From Gigantopelta aegis (taxonomy: Eukaryota > Mollusca > Gastropoda > Neomphalida > Peltospiridae), in assembly GCF_016097555.1 (NCBI RefSeq), contig NC_054702.1, forward strand, positions 103,306,973 to 103,370,972: a stretch of DNA of 64,000 bases. Direction: 5' to 3'. Of this stretch, positions 13,201-23,175 are shown piece after piece; position 1 is the first letter of the stretch; every line of letters starts with the position of its first letter. A program made the position numbers and the translations under genes. The notes below the pieces were generated by a model, which saw only the letters and a list, made by a program, of their open reading frames with translations, was not told the DNA's origin and did no database searches.

Positions 13201-16200
13201 TTTACGTGCACATTCAGAGCAAGTTGTTGTAGCGCACACCTGTCATGGGCACAGGCGCTGGCCTTGGCTGTCTTTTCTATCCGGGACAGGCTTAAAATTC
13301 ATCCAGTGACAGTTACTTTATTGAGTGGTAAAATTTATCATCAGAATTCTGTCATCTCCAGATTCTAGGTAGTAATTAGTGTTGTCTACAGCAGTATACA
13401 CTTTAGTATTGCCAAATAGTGTGTATTTGGTGACATGCTAGATAGTGACAGGCAGTTATTCAGTAATTTACCTGTTGATAAATCCCCACACTGCTTGTAA
13501 TTGCTTATAAAATGTATATATGTATATAAATTTGATTTTCCAAAAGTCTAGGCTGTGTCACGATCTTTATTTTTGCCTGTTTTTGAATTTGCTACCTTGA
13601 AAAAGATCGGTTATTCTTGTTTGTCTGCTTATAGTGATGATGTATTTCATGCAAAAGCTAAACTTATCAATTAATGGGGAATTATGAATCTGTCATACTT
13701 GTAAAATTGGTAATTTCCTTCCCAGTATAAACTTTTCTCTCATATACGCTATGCCCAATTTGTCTCCTAGATACAGGGGTCCATTTCACAAAGCATTGTA
13801 AGTTTACGTCTGCGACTAGCGGTTATACCAGGTATACGTTTACATGTGTTTGACATCTATTTCACACAGAAAATTACATCACTGTGGAAGATGAAGCATT
13901 TTAAGGACAAAAGAAATGAAATATGTGTACTTCAAACTATATATTAGTGTTCTGTAATAAGAATTGTGGTTTAGTTATAGATTTACGTTTACCTGCAAAA
14001 CTAGGCTAACGATGCTTTGTGAAATTGGGCCTGGAAATTGCACATACATTATGTGCCATTTCAAAAATATCCTAGGGTACGTTCCACACCTTTGTTGTGT
14101 TCATTTGTTCTGTTCAAATACACAAGGTTTGGAGGGCATTGATGGGGTTTTTTCCAGCCAACAGTTTAAACTGTATATTTGGTGTCTTAAATAATTATTA
14201 ATTTCCTTTCCTATTTGATGATGAGATTTGTGTTTTGTTGACAGGACTGGAAAGAGCTGTGGGTGGATGAAGCGTTCTGGCATCTTCTCTTCTCGGTCAT
14301 TCTCCTCATCATCATGATCCTCTGGAGGCCAGACGCAAATAATCAGAGGTTCACTTTCTCTTAATATTTTATCTTTGTTACATATATCAGTGAAATCAGG
14401 ATGTAAGCTAATTTCTTTTGGTACTTTTGAGGATACAATAAATACAAGTCAGGCATTTATATTTCTCATGTAGAATGATGAAACAAGAAATTTATATCTG
14501 AAAATTGTAACAGAAGTATTGCTGATAACAACGTCAGGTGAGGTATGCTATTAATGCATCCATATCCACTTGGTTTTGGAGGAGGGTTAACTGCTAGACA
14601 AAAATGGTTTTAGATGATGAGCACTTTAGATGGAATACCAAATATACTCAACAAAGTTTGACATCCAATAGATGATAAATATATCAATGTGCTCTAGTGG
14701 TGTCGTTAAACTTTTAATTAAAGGCCAGTAGATTTCTTGGTCAGTTTTCGTTAGTGTTATGGGAGTAAGTTTTAATGACAAATGATTTGCAAATATCATC
14801 TACACTGTGTTTTTCATATTTTGTACCATATATAATATAAAAAATTGCCAAAATATATACTGTCCCCTAATTAATTTTGTTGAGTATATGATGGGTTTCA
14901 GACTATTTACATATCATAAACCATAAGGTTTTGAAGTGGGACTGAAACATTCTCAATGCTTACACCAGGAGGTAACATTAAGGAAGATCATCTTTATTGG
15001 ACAAATAGGATAAACGGGTAGGGGAAAACACTTTTTCTGGGACCGATTCTCGATCTCTGAGGTCGAAATTATTTTTTAAAAACATGTGTTTGCCGGTCCC
15101 ACTTTTGTCATTCTTGTCGGTCCGAAGTACTTGTCCGTTTCTATTATTGGAACAAATTCCTATCCGCCAGTTGGATCGGCCTTCCCAGACATCGGTATCT
15201 TGTGCATGATTTAAAACAATAAAAATAAATAAATAGTGGTCAAACTGAGTGGTGTTTCAGACGTCTGTGATTTTAAAGTCTGCCATAAGTCGGATTAACA
15301 GTAGTATCAATCCACTGCCACTAGGCTAGACATTTATCAAAGCCGCTGAGCTGGTCACAAGATTAAACAGACTTTAACAATAACACCATTCTTGGTGAGA
15401 AAGCTACCACGGTATTACACTCCAATTAAAACAAAGGACCCAGAGTTTGCAAATGGTCACAAGCAACACTTGCCAACGCCTGTGTAGGCCTCCTACGGAG
15501 CTCTGTCGGGTCGAGTGTCCGGGTCCGAGGCAAGAGGCTTTTGTGAAATACAAACTGCTTAAATTGAAATAGCATAAAATATACTGAAATAATCTATAAA
15601 TGTATTTATTGTTGACTGTTTAATGTAGTGTATCCAATAATTATAAATGACTTTAAAATCATTAAAAAGGTTTCTGCCTTTTATGTTTTCTGCCTTTTTT
15701 GTTACAAGTTGGAGAGAGCTAGAATAACTACACCGGCTATCTCTAGAGCCAGTAGAGGTCAAATGTCATCCAATCAGCGACAACTTTATTAATTGTTTTG
15801 TCTAAACATGTGCCAGCTCAAGCTGTCAAACGCTCCAACGGTGTTATTGTTTATTAATTTTCAGGACACAGTACTGGATACTCTTATTTTTTATATGTAT
15901 GGGAATTAAAATTCATAACTTTTATTCCTTTTTTTTTATATTATTTATTCCATGATGTAAAATATATACAATTTGGGCTCAAACTTTTTTTCTTTCATGT
16001 TTTGACGTTTATCGTTTTGTGTTCATGATTCAAGATAAAAATATACAAATGCCACTATGATTTTTTTAAAACTACATTTGGTAGATATCACCTTTTAAAT
16101 GATTTTATAATTTTTATTTGTATTTCTTTCTTCTTTTCCGTCCCTTCCCCCCCCACCCCCCCACCCCCCTCCAGTAGTGATGACATCACATGGGACCATT

Positions 16201-19075
16201 GATAATTTTATTTTTCCCCACCCCTGTGATACAATTAGATACTGGCAGAGCAATGAATAACAATTTCGCATGGTGCAAAGTGAAAAATGGTATTTCCGTT
16301 AAAAACAAATAAAAGCTAATACAGTCTTTCACATTTGAAAATATCAGGCAAGTGATAAACAGAGCTGCCAACTGCTATTCTTTGGGCGTGGTTTGCTACG
16401 CTTAGTTGATGTTTGCTACACTCATGCCCAAATTGCTACGCTCAGTTGAAAAAAATCCAGTATGATATGCTAATGAAAACCAGTGATAACTTTTGCAGCA
16501 GATAAACATAACTGGATGATTAGTGTATTTGGCCAAAGTTTCTACTAACGAATTATGTTTTATTTGGCAAGCGTATATGTTTTATCTATATTACAAATTA
16601 TAGGTCTACAGAGTACAGTTGAAAAGCGGGTGATTTCTGGCAATTATACTAAACATTGGACGTAATCTTGGAATACAGTAACTAAAAACTGAATTCCTTA
16701 TTTCTGTGGCTTTTTCTTTTTTTAATTCCAACATATAAAAGTATAATTTGCGAATTAAGAACCATTGTAAAACAGTTATAGTAAGATGCATTCAATAACA
16801 GACGTGTCGTTTTACTGTAGGACAACCCCAGTGTCGCGTACTATAAAACCTTCAAAGAACTGTTCTTTATTTATGTTACACTTGCATGCCGTTATCTATG
16901 CTAAAAATTGCATAACCCAGTCGTTTGCGGTTACTATGACATAGTTATTTGATGGGTTTTTTGGTGTTTTCCTTTGCTGCTGTTTATGACATTCGGCCAA
17001 ATATCATTTGCTACGCTCAGCTTGTCATGAATGCTACTCTCACTTGTGGCTAGGGGTTGGCAGCTCTGGATAAAGCACTCGCCTCATAAGCTCCTTGTGA
17101 ATTGATTAGCAGGACATTTTCAATACTCACTGAACATAAATGTAAATGATCCCAACTTATATGTACCAGCTTTTATTCAAACAACCAACAAAATGTGCGC
17201 GATCACCATATTTTAGTCAGATAATTAAAAAAATACCTGAGATGAAATTAAGGAGTGCTTAGGCACGCAAGCATAACTGTGTACCTCATATGAAGGACAT
17301 CTAATATGTCATTGTTTTTAAAATAGCCTGGTCAGTCTAGGATCAATCCCAGTCACTGGGCCTATTAGGCTATTTCTTGTTTCAGTCAGTGCACCACAAC
17401 TTATGTATCAAAGGTCATGGTATGTGCTATCCTGTCTGGGATGGTGCATATAAAAGATCCCTTGCGACTAACTGAAAAATGTAGCAGCTTTCCCCTCTAA
17501 GGCTATAGATCAAAATTACAAAATGTTTGACTTCCAATAGCCGATGATTAATAAATCGGTGTGCTCTTTTAATTGTGAGTTAACCATGTTTTGTTGTTGT
17601 CTAGGTATGCGTTTTCACCTCTGCTGGATGCAGCTGAAGATGAAATTGACGAAGATCAGCTCATGAACGATGCATTTGGTAAGAATTGTTTTCAAAATTA
17701 TTCTTTGAAAGCCGTAAAATGTTTTCGTATTTAGTTTGTTTTTAAGTGGTGGCTTCTTTTGTAGGCCAATATTCTCACTCATGCTTGCTCACTTATTTAT
17801 GGCTGGGTTTTTTTCTTTATATGTTTTATTTACTAAATACTGATGTTTTACATTTTAGATGGAATGAAACTGCGAGGGGTTAAAGGTCAGGCTAATGGGT
17901 CTCCGAGACAAAAAGAAAAATCAAAACCTGTAAGTTTATTCAGACCGTTAAAAAATAATTTAAATAATCCCAAATACACTGTCCTCTCAATTTAATTTTA
18001 CTATATTACTTTTAGCAATAATAATAGAACATGTGTGCATACTTCAGTATTGTGTAGTCTGGGGTCTGTTTTACAGTAAAGTTTGCAATTGCCCACCACA
18101 ATCTGCATTGCTGTGGAGGTTGCCGTAGAATTTTTAATTCTCTACAGCACCTTTTGTGCATGAGGACTATATTCAGTTTTTGTGGGGGTTTTCCATGGCA
18201 TGTATTTGCCTTAGACATTTTTTATTATTATTTGTAGGAGTTGACCAGTGTCTGTTATCTCGTTTGAATTGTTATTAAATTATTGACTGTAAATAGTAGA
18301 AAATAAAATAACGCAATATGTATATACAATGAGATTATATTGTTTTAGGACGATGACCTCAAGTGGGTGGAAGAAAACATTCCATCGTCAGTTGCAGACA
18401 AGTAAGTTTTATCAACATTATTATTTAGCTTTCAGTTACAAATTCAGTGAGTGATTTGTTCATTTTGTGATTGTAGTTTTACTTTTTGAGAAGCAGTGTG
18501 CATATTCCTTGTAGAGTGCTTGTTTAATGCACAGTGGGCTGCAGAATCGGTTTCTTTTAATTCACCCAGTGGCAAGTTTCATGTTCCAGTTAATTATTCA
18601 TATTTGGAAAATCGAGGAGTGTGGTATGTGCTGTCCTTTGTGGAAATGTGCATGTTAATGAACATATGTTTACATTTCAAATGTGGTAAGTGGTTGAGAA
18701 ATTATTCACGTAGGATATATAACATAATATATGAGGTATTATTGGAAACATATGTTGGTTATAAAAAGTGACCTGTTGGGCAGTAGTGTTTTGCTAATTG
18801 ATGCTTCGGATGACATTTCTATAATTGCATGCTGATTGCCTTGGGGTTGTTTTGGCAACACTGTTAATATCACATTAATCAACAACTTGAAAAATGTTTA
18901 TTCCTTGTTTAATAAGAAGTATTCATGTTTAAAACATATAACTGTAAGATTAATTTTTATAATCAAATTCATTTAATAATTTTTAAATGCTTTATTTTTC
19001 AGAGCCTTACCCAGTCTACTTGATTCTGATGAAGAACTCATGAATACCAAATTTGAGATGTCTAAAATGGAATGA
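837..19075 (+). CDS. TMEM87: TMEM87A/B orthologue, 5'-partial, 15 coding exons seen
   Basis: GOLD-domain seven-transmembrane protein of the Golgi (LU7TM/GOST family), linked in vertebrates to endosome-to-Golgi traffic and cation conductance. Exons: 837-866, 4464-4572, 5298-5359, 5484-5604, 7121-7183, 7794-7893, 10753-10846, 11556-11641, 12259-12356, 13021-13079, 14245-14348, 17605-17678, 17859-17929, 18349-18401, 19003-19075. They sum to 1197 nt, 398 residues plus stop, with every phase compatible. Family blocks seen: [81 protein letters not shown] and [14 protein letters not shown]. Order: end of the GOLD domain with a Thr-rich loop, seven hydrophobic helices, acidic cytosolic tail. Vertebrate proteins are about 555 residues, so roughly 150 N-terminal residues lie outside the window. 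The donor of exon 8 (TT|GTTATA) is weak and is the least certain junction. TMEM87A versus B is not resolved. Confidence 0.95.
1480..2006. mobile_element. TIR element with TA target site (Tc1/mariner-like MITE)
   Basis: The left end CCGTATATCTTTGCCTATAA and the right end TATAGGCGAAGATATACAG are inverted, and both are flanked by TA (1478-1479, 2007-2008). There is no coding capacity. A long CA run lies inside. Its ends resemble those of the 45,390-46,238 element, so the two are probably sister families. The superfamily is inferred only from the TA site. Confidence 0.7.
1892..1949. repeat. (CA)n microsatellite
   Basis: About 29 uninterrupted CA units inside the TIR element. Confidence 0.97.
3165..3600. 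repeat. about 145-bp tandem repeat, 3 copies
   Basis: Each copy starts near CATACAGGACCATCAAACCT and contains the palindrome-like AGGTCACTGTGACCT. The copies are about 80-90% alike by eye, and the third decays after 3560. It interrupts the hAT-like copy. Confidence 0.85.
3745..4072 (+). mobile_element. tRNA-headed SINE (head type 2, CGTTAAATAAAA-type tail)
   Basis: The head carries an A-box-like stretch (ATCTCAGTGGTACAGTGCTC) and a B-box-like GGATCGATTCC. The shared core follows (GTGCATATAAAAGATCCC), then the tail TTAAATAAAACATTTCCTT. This is the best full-length example of head type 2 on the plus strand. Confidence 0.9.
4225..4274. repeat. (TA)n microsatellite
   Basis: About 25 TA units inside the hAT-like copy. 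Open frames reading IYIYIY across it are not genes. Confidence 0.97.
4464..4572 (+). CDS. TMEM87: TMEM87 exon 2, GOLD-domain strand
   Basis: Starts after TTTTGCTTTTAG and ends before GTGGGT. It reads [12 protein letters not shown], then [12 protein letters not shown], in phase 0 to 1. The TWKDG...YVFILE pattern matches a beta strand of the GOLD domain. It lies just downstream of the end of a hAT-like element. Confidence 0.85.
5298..5359 (+). CDS. TMEM87: TMEM87 exon 3, end of GOLD domain
   Basis: Acceptor TTGTTTCCAG, donor GTGAGT. Joined in phase 1 it reads [20 protein letters not shown], the segment leading into the first membrane helix. Confidence 0.92.
5484..5604 (+). CDS. TMEM87: TMEM87 exon 4, TM1 and start of TM2
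   Basis: Acceptor TTGTTTTTCAG, donor GTAGGC. It encodes TM1 ([19 protein letters not shown]), the loop [13 protein letters not shown] and the start of TM2. Ends in phase 1. Confidence 0.96.
5865..6600. mobile_element. Long fold-back element with about 250-bp inverted arms
   Basis: The left arm (about 5865-6150) and the right arm (about 6352-6600) are diverged inverted copies. For example, TTTAATTACCATAAGATTTT is mirrored by AATCTAATGGTAATTAAAGG, and a GCAAAATGGCAGACAG-like stretch appears inverted in both. The 200-bp loop holds a 31-bp tandem repeat. Exact ends and target duplication were not settled. It lies in the TMEM87 intron 5605-7120; 6601-7120 of that intron shows nothing I recognise. 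Confidence 0.7.
6195..6322. repeat. 31-bp tandem repeat, 4 copies
   Basis: The unit begins GATGAGTGCGTTGGACC and ends CGCATGTCAC. It sits in the loop of the fold-back element. Confidence 0.9.
7121..7183 (+). CDS. TMEM87: TMEM87 exon 5, end of TM2
   Basis: Acceptor CTCTTTTCAG, donor GTTTGT. It reads [20 protein letters not shown], one of the most conserved blocks of the family. Phase 1 to 1. Confidence 0.96.
7794..7893 (+). CDS. TMEM87: TMEM87 exon 6, TM3
   Basis: Acceptor TTGTTTACAG, donor GTAAGT. It encodes [19 protein letters not shown] and then a hydrophobic run ending GFGIV. Phase 1 to 2. The intron after it carries the Tc1-like transposon. Confidence 0.96.
8026..9525 (-). mobile_element. 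Tc1/mariner-family transposon, about 1.5 kb
   Basis: The inverted ends TACTGAACAAAATAAGAAAC and GTTTCTTTTTTTGTTCAGTA sit inside TA dinucleotides (8024-8025, 9526-9527). It carries one transposase frame on the minus strand, now broken. It lies in the TMEM87 intron between exons 6 and 7. The nearly intact ends suggest a fairly recent insertion. Confidence 0.93.
8228..9221 (-). pseudogene. Tc1-like transposase, frameshifted (DD35E-type spacing)
   Basis: The start is MPRIPNNLR at 9221. After a frameshift near 9190 the frame continues [16 protein letters not shown] (helix-turn-helix), then LPRRGRPR, then VLFSDESRF (first Asp). A second shift near 8640 leads to [12 protein letters not shown] and a third near 8565 to [11 protein letters not shown] (second Asp) and [12 protein letters not shown] (Glu). 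The three catalytic acids survive, with 35 residues counted between the second Asp and the Glu. It ends at 8228. The three shifts make it non-functional as read. Spacing of 35 rather than 34 suggests a DD35E clade, but this depends on my count across a decayed copy. Confidence 0.93.
9530..10750. other. TMEM87 intron remainder, no feature recognised
   Basis: AT-rich intron between the Tc1-like element and exon 7. Short open frames here lack family motifs or splice support. Confidence 0.6.
10753..10846 (+). CDS. TMEM87: TMEM87 exon 7, TM4
   Basis: Acceptor TTTTATTGCAG, donor GTAGAC. It reads [11 protein letters not shown] and then hydrophobic [18 protein letters not shown]. Phase 2 to 0. Confidence 0.95.
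10894..10932. repeat. (CATA)n microsatellite
   Basis: Short imperfect CATA/TATA run shortly after exon 7. Confidence 0.9.
11264..11421. mobile_element. 158-bp insertion flanked by a perfect 15-bp direct repeat
   Basis: TTAACAATAGAGCCC occurs at 11249-11263 and again at 11422-11436. Fifteen bases is in the range of target duplications made by LINE machinery, so the insert may be a short retroposon. It contains a loose inverted pair, TGCCTGTTG and CAACAGGCA. It has no tRNA head or poly(A) tail that I can see. Confidence 0.55.
11556..11641 (+). CDS. TMEM87: TMEM87 exon 8, TM5
   Basis: Acceptor TTTTCATTTCAG. It encodes [18 protein letters not shown] and [10 protein letters not shown]. The chosen donor (GTTATA after 11641) is weak, but it keeps phase and gives the expected WWISFLVQT junction. 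The stronger-looking site at 11649 would leave an in-frame TAG. Confidence 0.85.
11684..12010 (+). repeat. Dispersed repeat with GTCTGTCTGTC and ATGGCCCTTGAA blocks
   Basis: It has the layout of a repeat common in mollusc DNA: a GTCTGTC-rich opening (11736-11760), a T-rich centre and the block AGAGTTATGGCCCTTGAACT (about 11922). The class is not known to me. It lies in the TMEM87 intron between exons 8 and 9. Confidence 0.55.
12259..12356 (+). CDS. TMEM87: TMEM87 exon 9, TM5-TM6 loop
   Basis: Reads [20 protein letters not shown] and then [12 protein letters not shown], a hallmark block of the family. Donor GTAAGC. The acceptor CTTTACGAG is short on pyrimidines but gives the correct phase (2 to 1). 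Confidence 0.92.
12408..12698 (+). mobile_element. tRNA-headed SINE (head type 2, GTGTCATTAAACAAAACAAA tail)
   Basis: Head TAGCCCAGTGGTAAAGTGCT with B-box-like GGATCGATCCC, the shared core GTGCATATAAAAGATCC, then the tail TGCTCTAGTGGTGTCATTAA. Same head and core as the copy at 3745 but a different 3' tail. Confidence 0.9.
13021..13079 (+). CDS. TMEM87: TMEM87 exon 10, TM6
   Basis: Acceptor TTATTTCCAG, donor GTAAGT. It reads [20 protein letters not shown], phase 1 to 0. Confidence 0.93.
13169..13196. repeat. (AGGTC)n short tandem repeat
   Basis: Five AGGTC units just downstream of exon 10. Confidence 0.9.
13773..14033. mobile_element. hAT-like MITE with inverted 'ATTTCACAAAGCAT' ends
   Basis: Left end CAGGGGTCCATTTCACAAAG, right end GCTTTGTGAAATTGGGCCTG. 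Non-coding, 261 bp. A shorter relative is at 24,951-25,035. No clean target duplication was seen. Confidence 0.7.
14245..14348 (+). CDS. TMEM87: TMEM87 exon 11, TM7
   Basis: Acceptor TTTGTTGACAG, donor GTTCAC. It reads [17 protein letters not shown] and then [16 protein letters not shown]. Phase 0 to 2. Confidence 0.96.
14660..14722 (+). mobile_element. SINE 3' tail fragment
   Basis: Only the tail survives: GACATCCAATAG, TCAATGTGCTCTAGTGGTGT, CGTTAAAC. Confidence 0.75.
15015..16226. mobile_element. hAT-like non-autonomous element, copy 2 (1.2 kb)
   Basis: Inverted ends GGGTAGGGGAAAA and TTTTTCCCCACCCCTG. It matches 2066-3125 and 4080-4421 block by block, including GTTTGCCGGTCCCAC and GAGCCAGTAGAGGTCAAA. 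It has no ORF of note. The flanks (GATAAA, GATACA) are similar but not a clear duplication. Confidence 0.8.
16360..17068. mobile_element. hAT-like element with 6-bp target duplication GATAAA
   Basis: Ends CAGAGCTGCCAAC and GTTGGCAGCTCTG. GATAAA flanks both sides (16354-16359, 17069-17074). The subterminal motif TGCTACGCTCA recurs near each end. Non-coding. The 6-bp duplication differs from the usual 8 bp of hAT. Confidence 0.85.
17330..17600 (+). mobile_element. SINE, 5'-truncated
   Basis: Starts within the head (GTCAGTCTAGGATCAATCCC), keeps the core GTGCATATAAAAGATCCC and part of the tail (CCAATAGCCGATGATTAATA). It ends just before TMEM87 exon 12. Confidence 0.85.
17605..17678 (+). CDS. TMEM87: TMEM87 exon 12, start of cytosolic tail
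   Basis: Acceptor TTGTTGTCTAG, donor GTAAGA. It reads [20 protein letters not shown] and on to MNDAF. Phase 2 to 1. Confidence 0.95.
17859..17929 (+). CDS. TMEM87: TMEM87 exon 13, tail
   Basis: Acceptor ACATTTTAG, donor GTAAGT. It reads [18 protein letters not shown] and on to KEKSKP, phase 1 to 0. Basic and polar, as expected for the cytosolic tail. Confidence 0.94.
18349..18401 (+). CDS. TMEM87: TMEM87 exon 14, tail
   Basis: Acceptor TTGTTTTAG, donor GTAAGT. It reads [17 protein letters not shown], a near-invariant motif of the family tail. Phase 0 to 2. Confidence 0.96.
19003..19075 (+). CDS. TMEM87: TMEM87 terminal coding exon
   Basis: Acceptor TTTATTTTTCAG. It reads [20 protein letters not shown] and ends SKME with TGA at 19073-19075. 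The acidic LLDSDEE end matches the family. Confidence 0.95.
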
Positions 19076-19995
19076 AATGTGTTTGTCTTCTTCCAGTGGA
19101 AGGTGATGGGATGATGATGAGACCTTGTTAATCCAGACTAGAGTATTTGAGAACTGACAGTGAAAAGGCAAAACAAACATCTCACTCCATAAACTTGTTT
19201 ATAATTCAGACAATCTGCCTCTAACACCAAACAGTTACTTTCCAAAACAAGGTGGGGAAAAAATAGCAGTGCACTTTATTTGGTTTAAACAATATTAATT
19301 TCTGTTAATATTAACATATGGGATTGGTCAACAGGTGTAGCCTATATAGACATTTCTCTACATTATACATTAGAAATAATTTATAACTGGTTAACATGAT
19401 CAGGTATGAATATCGGCAAAAAGATGGAGACATTTTCAGAAAGAAAGTTCACAGAATGCAAAATAATTTTGCATAGAATTGTTCAGTGTGACAACCTGTC
19501 ATAGCCAGATCTTTTTTAAAACACCATGTTGTTATTTGTTTTGTCTGCTTTAATTTTGTAATGATTTATGATTCCATTAAAATGCAATTTTTACATATCA
19601 ATTAATGACCCTGACACTGTTTGGAAAAATTGTTATGTCTGAATTAACAAGGTCTCACTGATACAGCTATAGAATTGAGCTAGCTTGTCACTGAATTTAA
19701 TTTAATTTATATAATTAAGCTGTTATGTAAGTGAACTTGATTTATGTAATGTAATGGAACTGTTACTCTAAGGATAGAATCTATGCCATGCATACGAGTG
19801 ATCGTGTAACTGAAATTAATGTCTTGTGAATTAATGATTGTGTTGTAAATATGTTCTCATCTGAATGATAAAATCACTTTATAAGGGTATTTAGGATTTC
19901 TCTGTTTGTGTTTTCACTTGTGTGTCTGGGGTTGTTTGTTTTTTTTCAGTTCCCAGCATTCATCTCTCAGAAATAAATGTGGGACACCTTTCTTA
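19076..19995 (+). other. TMEM87: TMEM87 3' UTR (inferred)
   Basis: Non-repetitive AT-rich sequence from the stop codon to shortly after the first canonical poly(A) signal. No SINE or MITE is seen here, unlike the flanking DNA, which fits transcribed UTR. Confidence 0.6.
19972..19977 (+). promoter_or_regulatory. Candidate poly(A) signal of TMEM87
   Basis: AATAAA, the first canonical signal after the stop codon, followed within 40 bp by T- and GT-rich sequence. Confidence 0.55.
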
Positions 19996-20155
19996 TTCTG
20001 TACATCAGTGTGACAGTTTCTTGTTTTTTATTGTGCCGGTGTGTTGTTAAGCATTCATTTATTTAATTATTCATGTGTGTGAGTGTGTTTCATGATTAAT
20101 CAGTACTTCACTGATAAACTTTGATATTAATACAGTTAAAATACTTCTCATTCGT

Positions 20156-20640
20156 CTTCACACACTTGTCACACTGAATTCCTTGACCATTGTCATTTCT
20201 GACACTTACATGATGGAGTTAATTTCTTGACCAATTCCATAACTCATACTTATGATTATCACAAGTCATCCACATGATGGCTTTGATACCTAGACCAATC
20301 CTACAAATGTTCCTTCTGACATATGACAAGTCACTGGCATAATGGAATCAATTCCGTAACCAGTTCTACAAATGTTCTGATGTATGACAAGTCATTGACA
20401 CAATGGAGTTGATTCCTGACAATTAGTTTTAAATGTTCTGACATATGAGAAGTCATTGACATGATGGAGTTGATTCCTGACAGTTAGTTTTAAATGTTCT
20501 GACATATGACAAGTCATTGACATGATGGAGTTGATTCCTTGACAATTTTAGAAATGTTCTGACATATGACAAGTCATTGACATGATTGAGTCGATTCCTT
20601 GACAGTTCTACAAAACATACTTCTGACATTTTACAAGTAA
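20156..20640. repeat. about 61-bp minisatellite, 7-8 diverged copies
   Basis: The unit contains TTCTGACATATGACAAGTCA and GACATGATGGAGTTGATTCC. The copies diverge leftwards and the cleanest are 20,430-20,600. Intergenic. Confidence 0.9.
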
Positions 20641-20912
20641 TGGACAAGATAGGATTTAATTCAGGAGAGACTAAGACTGAGTATCACTCGGTCTGTGAGA
20701 CCTAGATCGGTTTTAAAACAAACCTCAAATTTGATTTAAAGTTTTGATGAGTAGATGGGTCCATTGAATGTATTATTACTTTTTCATCACCTACTGTACA
20801 GTGTGTATATATTACATCATGTCATATATGAGGGTGCTTTCTTCTTAAAACATATTCTAATCATAGTCATTGTATTATATATGTGATAACTGCATAATGA
20901 AAGATACTTGTA

Positions 20913-20918
<6 letters not shown>

Positions 20919-20963
<45 letters not shown>
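20919..20963. repeat. (TA)n microsatellite
   Basis: About 22 TA units. Confidence 0.97.
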
Positions 20964-20969
<6 letters not shown>

Positions 20970-22014
20970 TGTGTGTATGTAATGTCTGTATATGTAATAC
21001 GACTACTTTGTGAAGACTAAATTGCAAACGGAGATGTATCTGATCAGTGGTAATGTCGGACTTCAGTATTCTCAGCATATTAAAATAACTTTTAATAGTA
21101 CCAATAACTGATTTATTTGTCAGTTATATGTAGCTTGTAAGTTAGCTTGTAAGTTATATGTAGCTTGTAATGTTACAATAATAATAATAATAATAATAAA
21201 ACTAAAGACAAATTAAACAAATCTTGAATATATTTGGTTCTTTGGATACTTATGTTTGGAAATAATATCTGAAGCTACCCAAATGTAAACAAAATAGTTG
21301 TAACCGATAAAAGCAGTGATATATCTATGCATTCAGTTATAATTAAGATACGGGCCAAGAATACCAAGTGATACCGAAGTCCGAAAATTACCGTAATTCG
21401 ATGTACCTCACTACAAATAAGTTAGATTATGATAGTTTTTGTGGGGACGGTCTTTTTTTAAATGTTGTTTTGTTCCATTCCAACTATCATTGTGTGGTCA
21501 GTCAGTATTTTATTTTTATTTAGAAAAACAAGTTCTGTGTATTAAATGAAATATTTAAAGAAAAAAATAAGAGAAGAAAACAAGAGGTTTGTTCCAATCT
21601 AACCATCATTATGGTCAATCATTTGGGGGTGTGTGGATGGGGGAGTTGTTTTTCAATGATAATATGGGGGGAGCAAAAGAAAAAATACTTGAAGGAAAAT
21701 GAGATTGAGCATTTTTTTTATGAGTTAATTGACTAGAGCAAACCTTTTACTTAGAACTTCAAAAAAAATAATTAAATCACCTGGTATCAGTTTGTTTAAT
21801 GTATGTTAATGAAGTGTTTATCCTCTAACCACCATTTCTATTGACAGAATATGATGACGGATAACGCAGTCATATTTTGCTACTAGCAGGATATGACGTC
21901 ACATGCATAGCCTACATTACAAAATCACTCATTTGACCTCTAGTTCATTGTACAATGTGGCTGAAATAACAGAAATAATAGCTTTTTCCCCATTAATTTT
22001 ATGGTCTGCAGAAT

Positions 22015-22132
22015 AAAGAGAATAACTAGTTAATGACATCGGATATCTGCTTATCTTGTTCAGGCGGAATTTCCCATTCTTACCTTCACAGGATAAAGCA
22101 GATATTCGACATCATTAACTAGTTATTCTCTA
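22015..22132. mobile_element. Short MITE with about 38-bp TIRs
   Basis: AGAGAATAACTAGTTAATGA on the left is mirrored on the right by TCATTAACTAGTTATTCTCT. The arms continue with ATATCTGCTTAT and ATAAAGCAGATAT. The target duplication is unclear. Confidence 0.8.
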
Positions 22133-22561
22133 TTAAATAATTTTTGTTTATTGTTTATTTATATTAAACATAATGAAGCTGATGTGGTGTTTCGGTGGTG
22201 CTGCTGTCACTGGATGCTTTAATAGTAATTTGTATTCTCTATATAACTTGTGTGGAGCTATATGTAGATACTGTGATAATATTGATTATATATTCTGTCA
22301 GTTTGTATATTATAGTATTTTAGCAGCCTGTTCATTAATACCAACTGGCACTTTAAGTGCAACTTTGTTATCATTGATCACTTTAAGTTCTTTCATCTTT
22401 TTTTAAACATTGCTTGAAAAATATTAAATAATTGTAAGTTAAAAATAATAGGTAATAACCTAAAGAATTGAATTTTAATTCTAAAAGCTTTAGTTATTTG
22501 ATACCAGTGTTATCAGTTATCAATTTTAAAAATATATATCAGTATATATATTTGTGTGTCG

Positions 22562-22660
22562 TGGTATGTGCTATCCCATCTGTGAAAAGGTGCGGTAAAA
22601 GATTCATTGTTGCTCATCAAAACAAGTAGTCCATGTGGTGACAGTGGGTTTTTCTTTTAC
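22562..22660 (+). mobile_element. SINE core fragment
   Basis: Decayed core: GTGGTATGTGCTATCCCATC, then GTAAAAGATTCATTGTTGCT. Confidence 0.7.
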
Positions 22661-22797
22661 AAAATTACTGTCAACACCAAATGCATTAAACAGTGGTCTG
22701 GCTCAGTTAAACATTCCTTTCCAAGCTTGCAAAACTATTACATTGTATTTTATCCCACAACATTGTCTTTTAAAAACATTATTTACTATAGCTCTTA

Positions 22798-22970
22798 AGG
22801 CCGTGGTATGTGCTGTGCTGTCCGGTAAAGAGCATATAAAAGATGATAATTGGAAAATGTATCAGGTTTACTCTGAAAACCACTTGCTAGAATTACCACA
22901 TGTTTGACATCCAATGGCCTGTGATTAATCTATCAAGTTCGGCAGTGGTGTCGTTAAACAAAACAAATTA
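22798..22970 (+). mobile_element. SINE core and tail fragment
   Basis: GTGGTATGTGCTGTGCTGTC, CATATAAAAGATGATAATTG, and the tail GGTGTCGTTAAACAAAACAA. Confidence 0.75.
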
Positions 22971-23175
22971 CCGTAGCTATTGTGTCCTGCAACAACATGT
23001 TTTCTTAATAACACAAAACCTTCTAAGTAGTCCATCTGTATTAATTTTGATTGAAAACATATTTGATTGCATAAAGAACAAAAGGATTGGGCACAAGTTT
23101 GCCATCTTACTAGGCCCTCTCCTATATTAAATACACAGTGATTTAGGTAGCTTGTTTTCTTTTTTGCTCTACTTT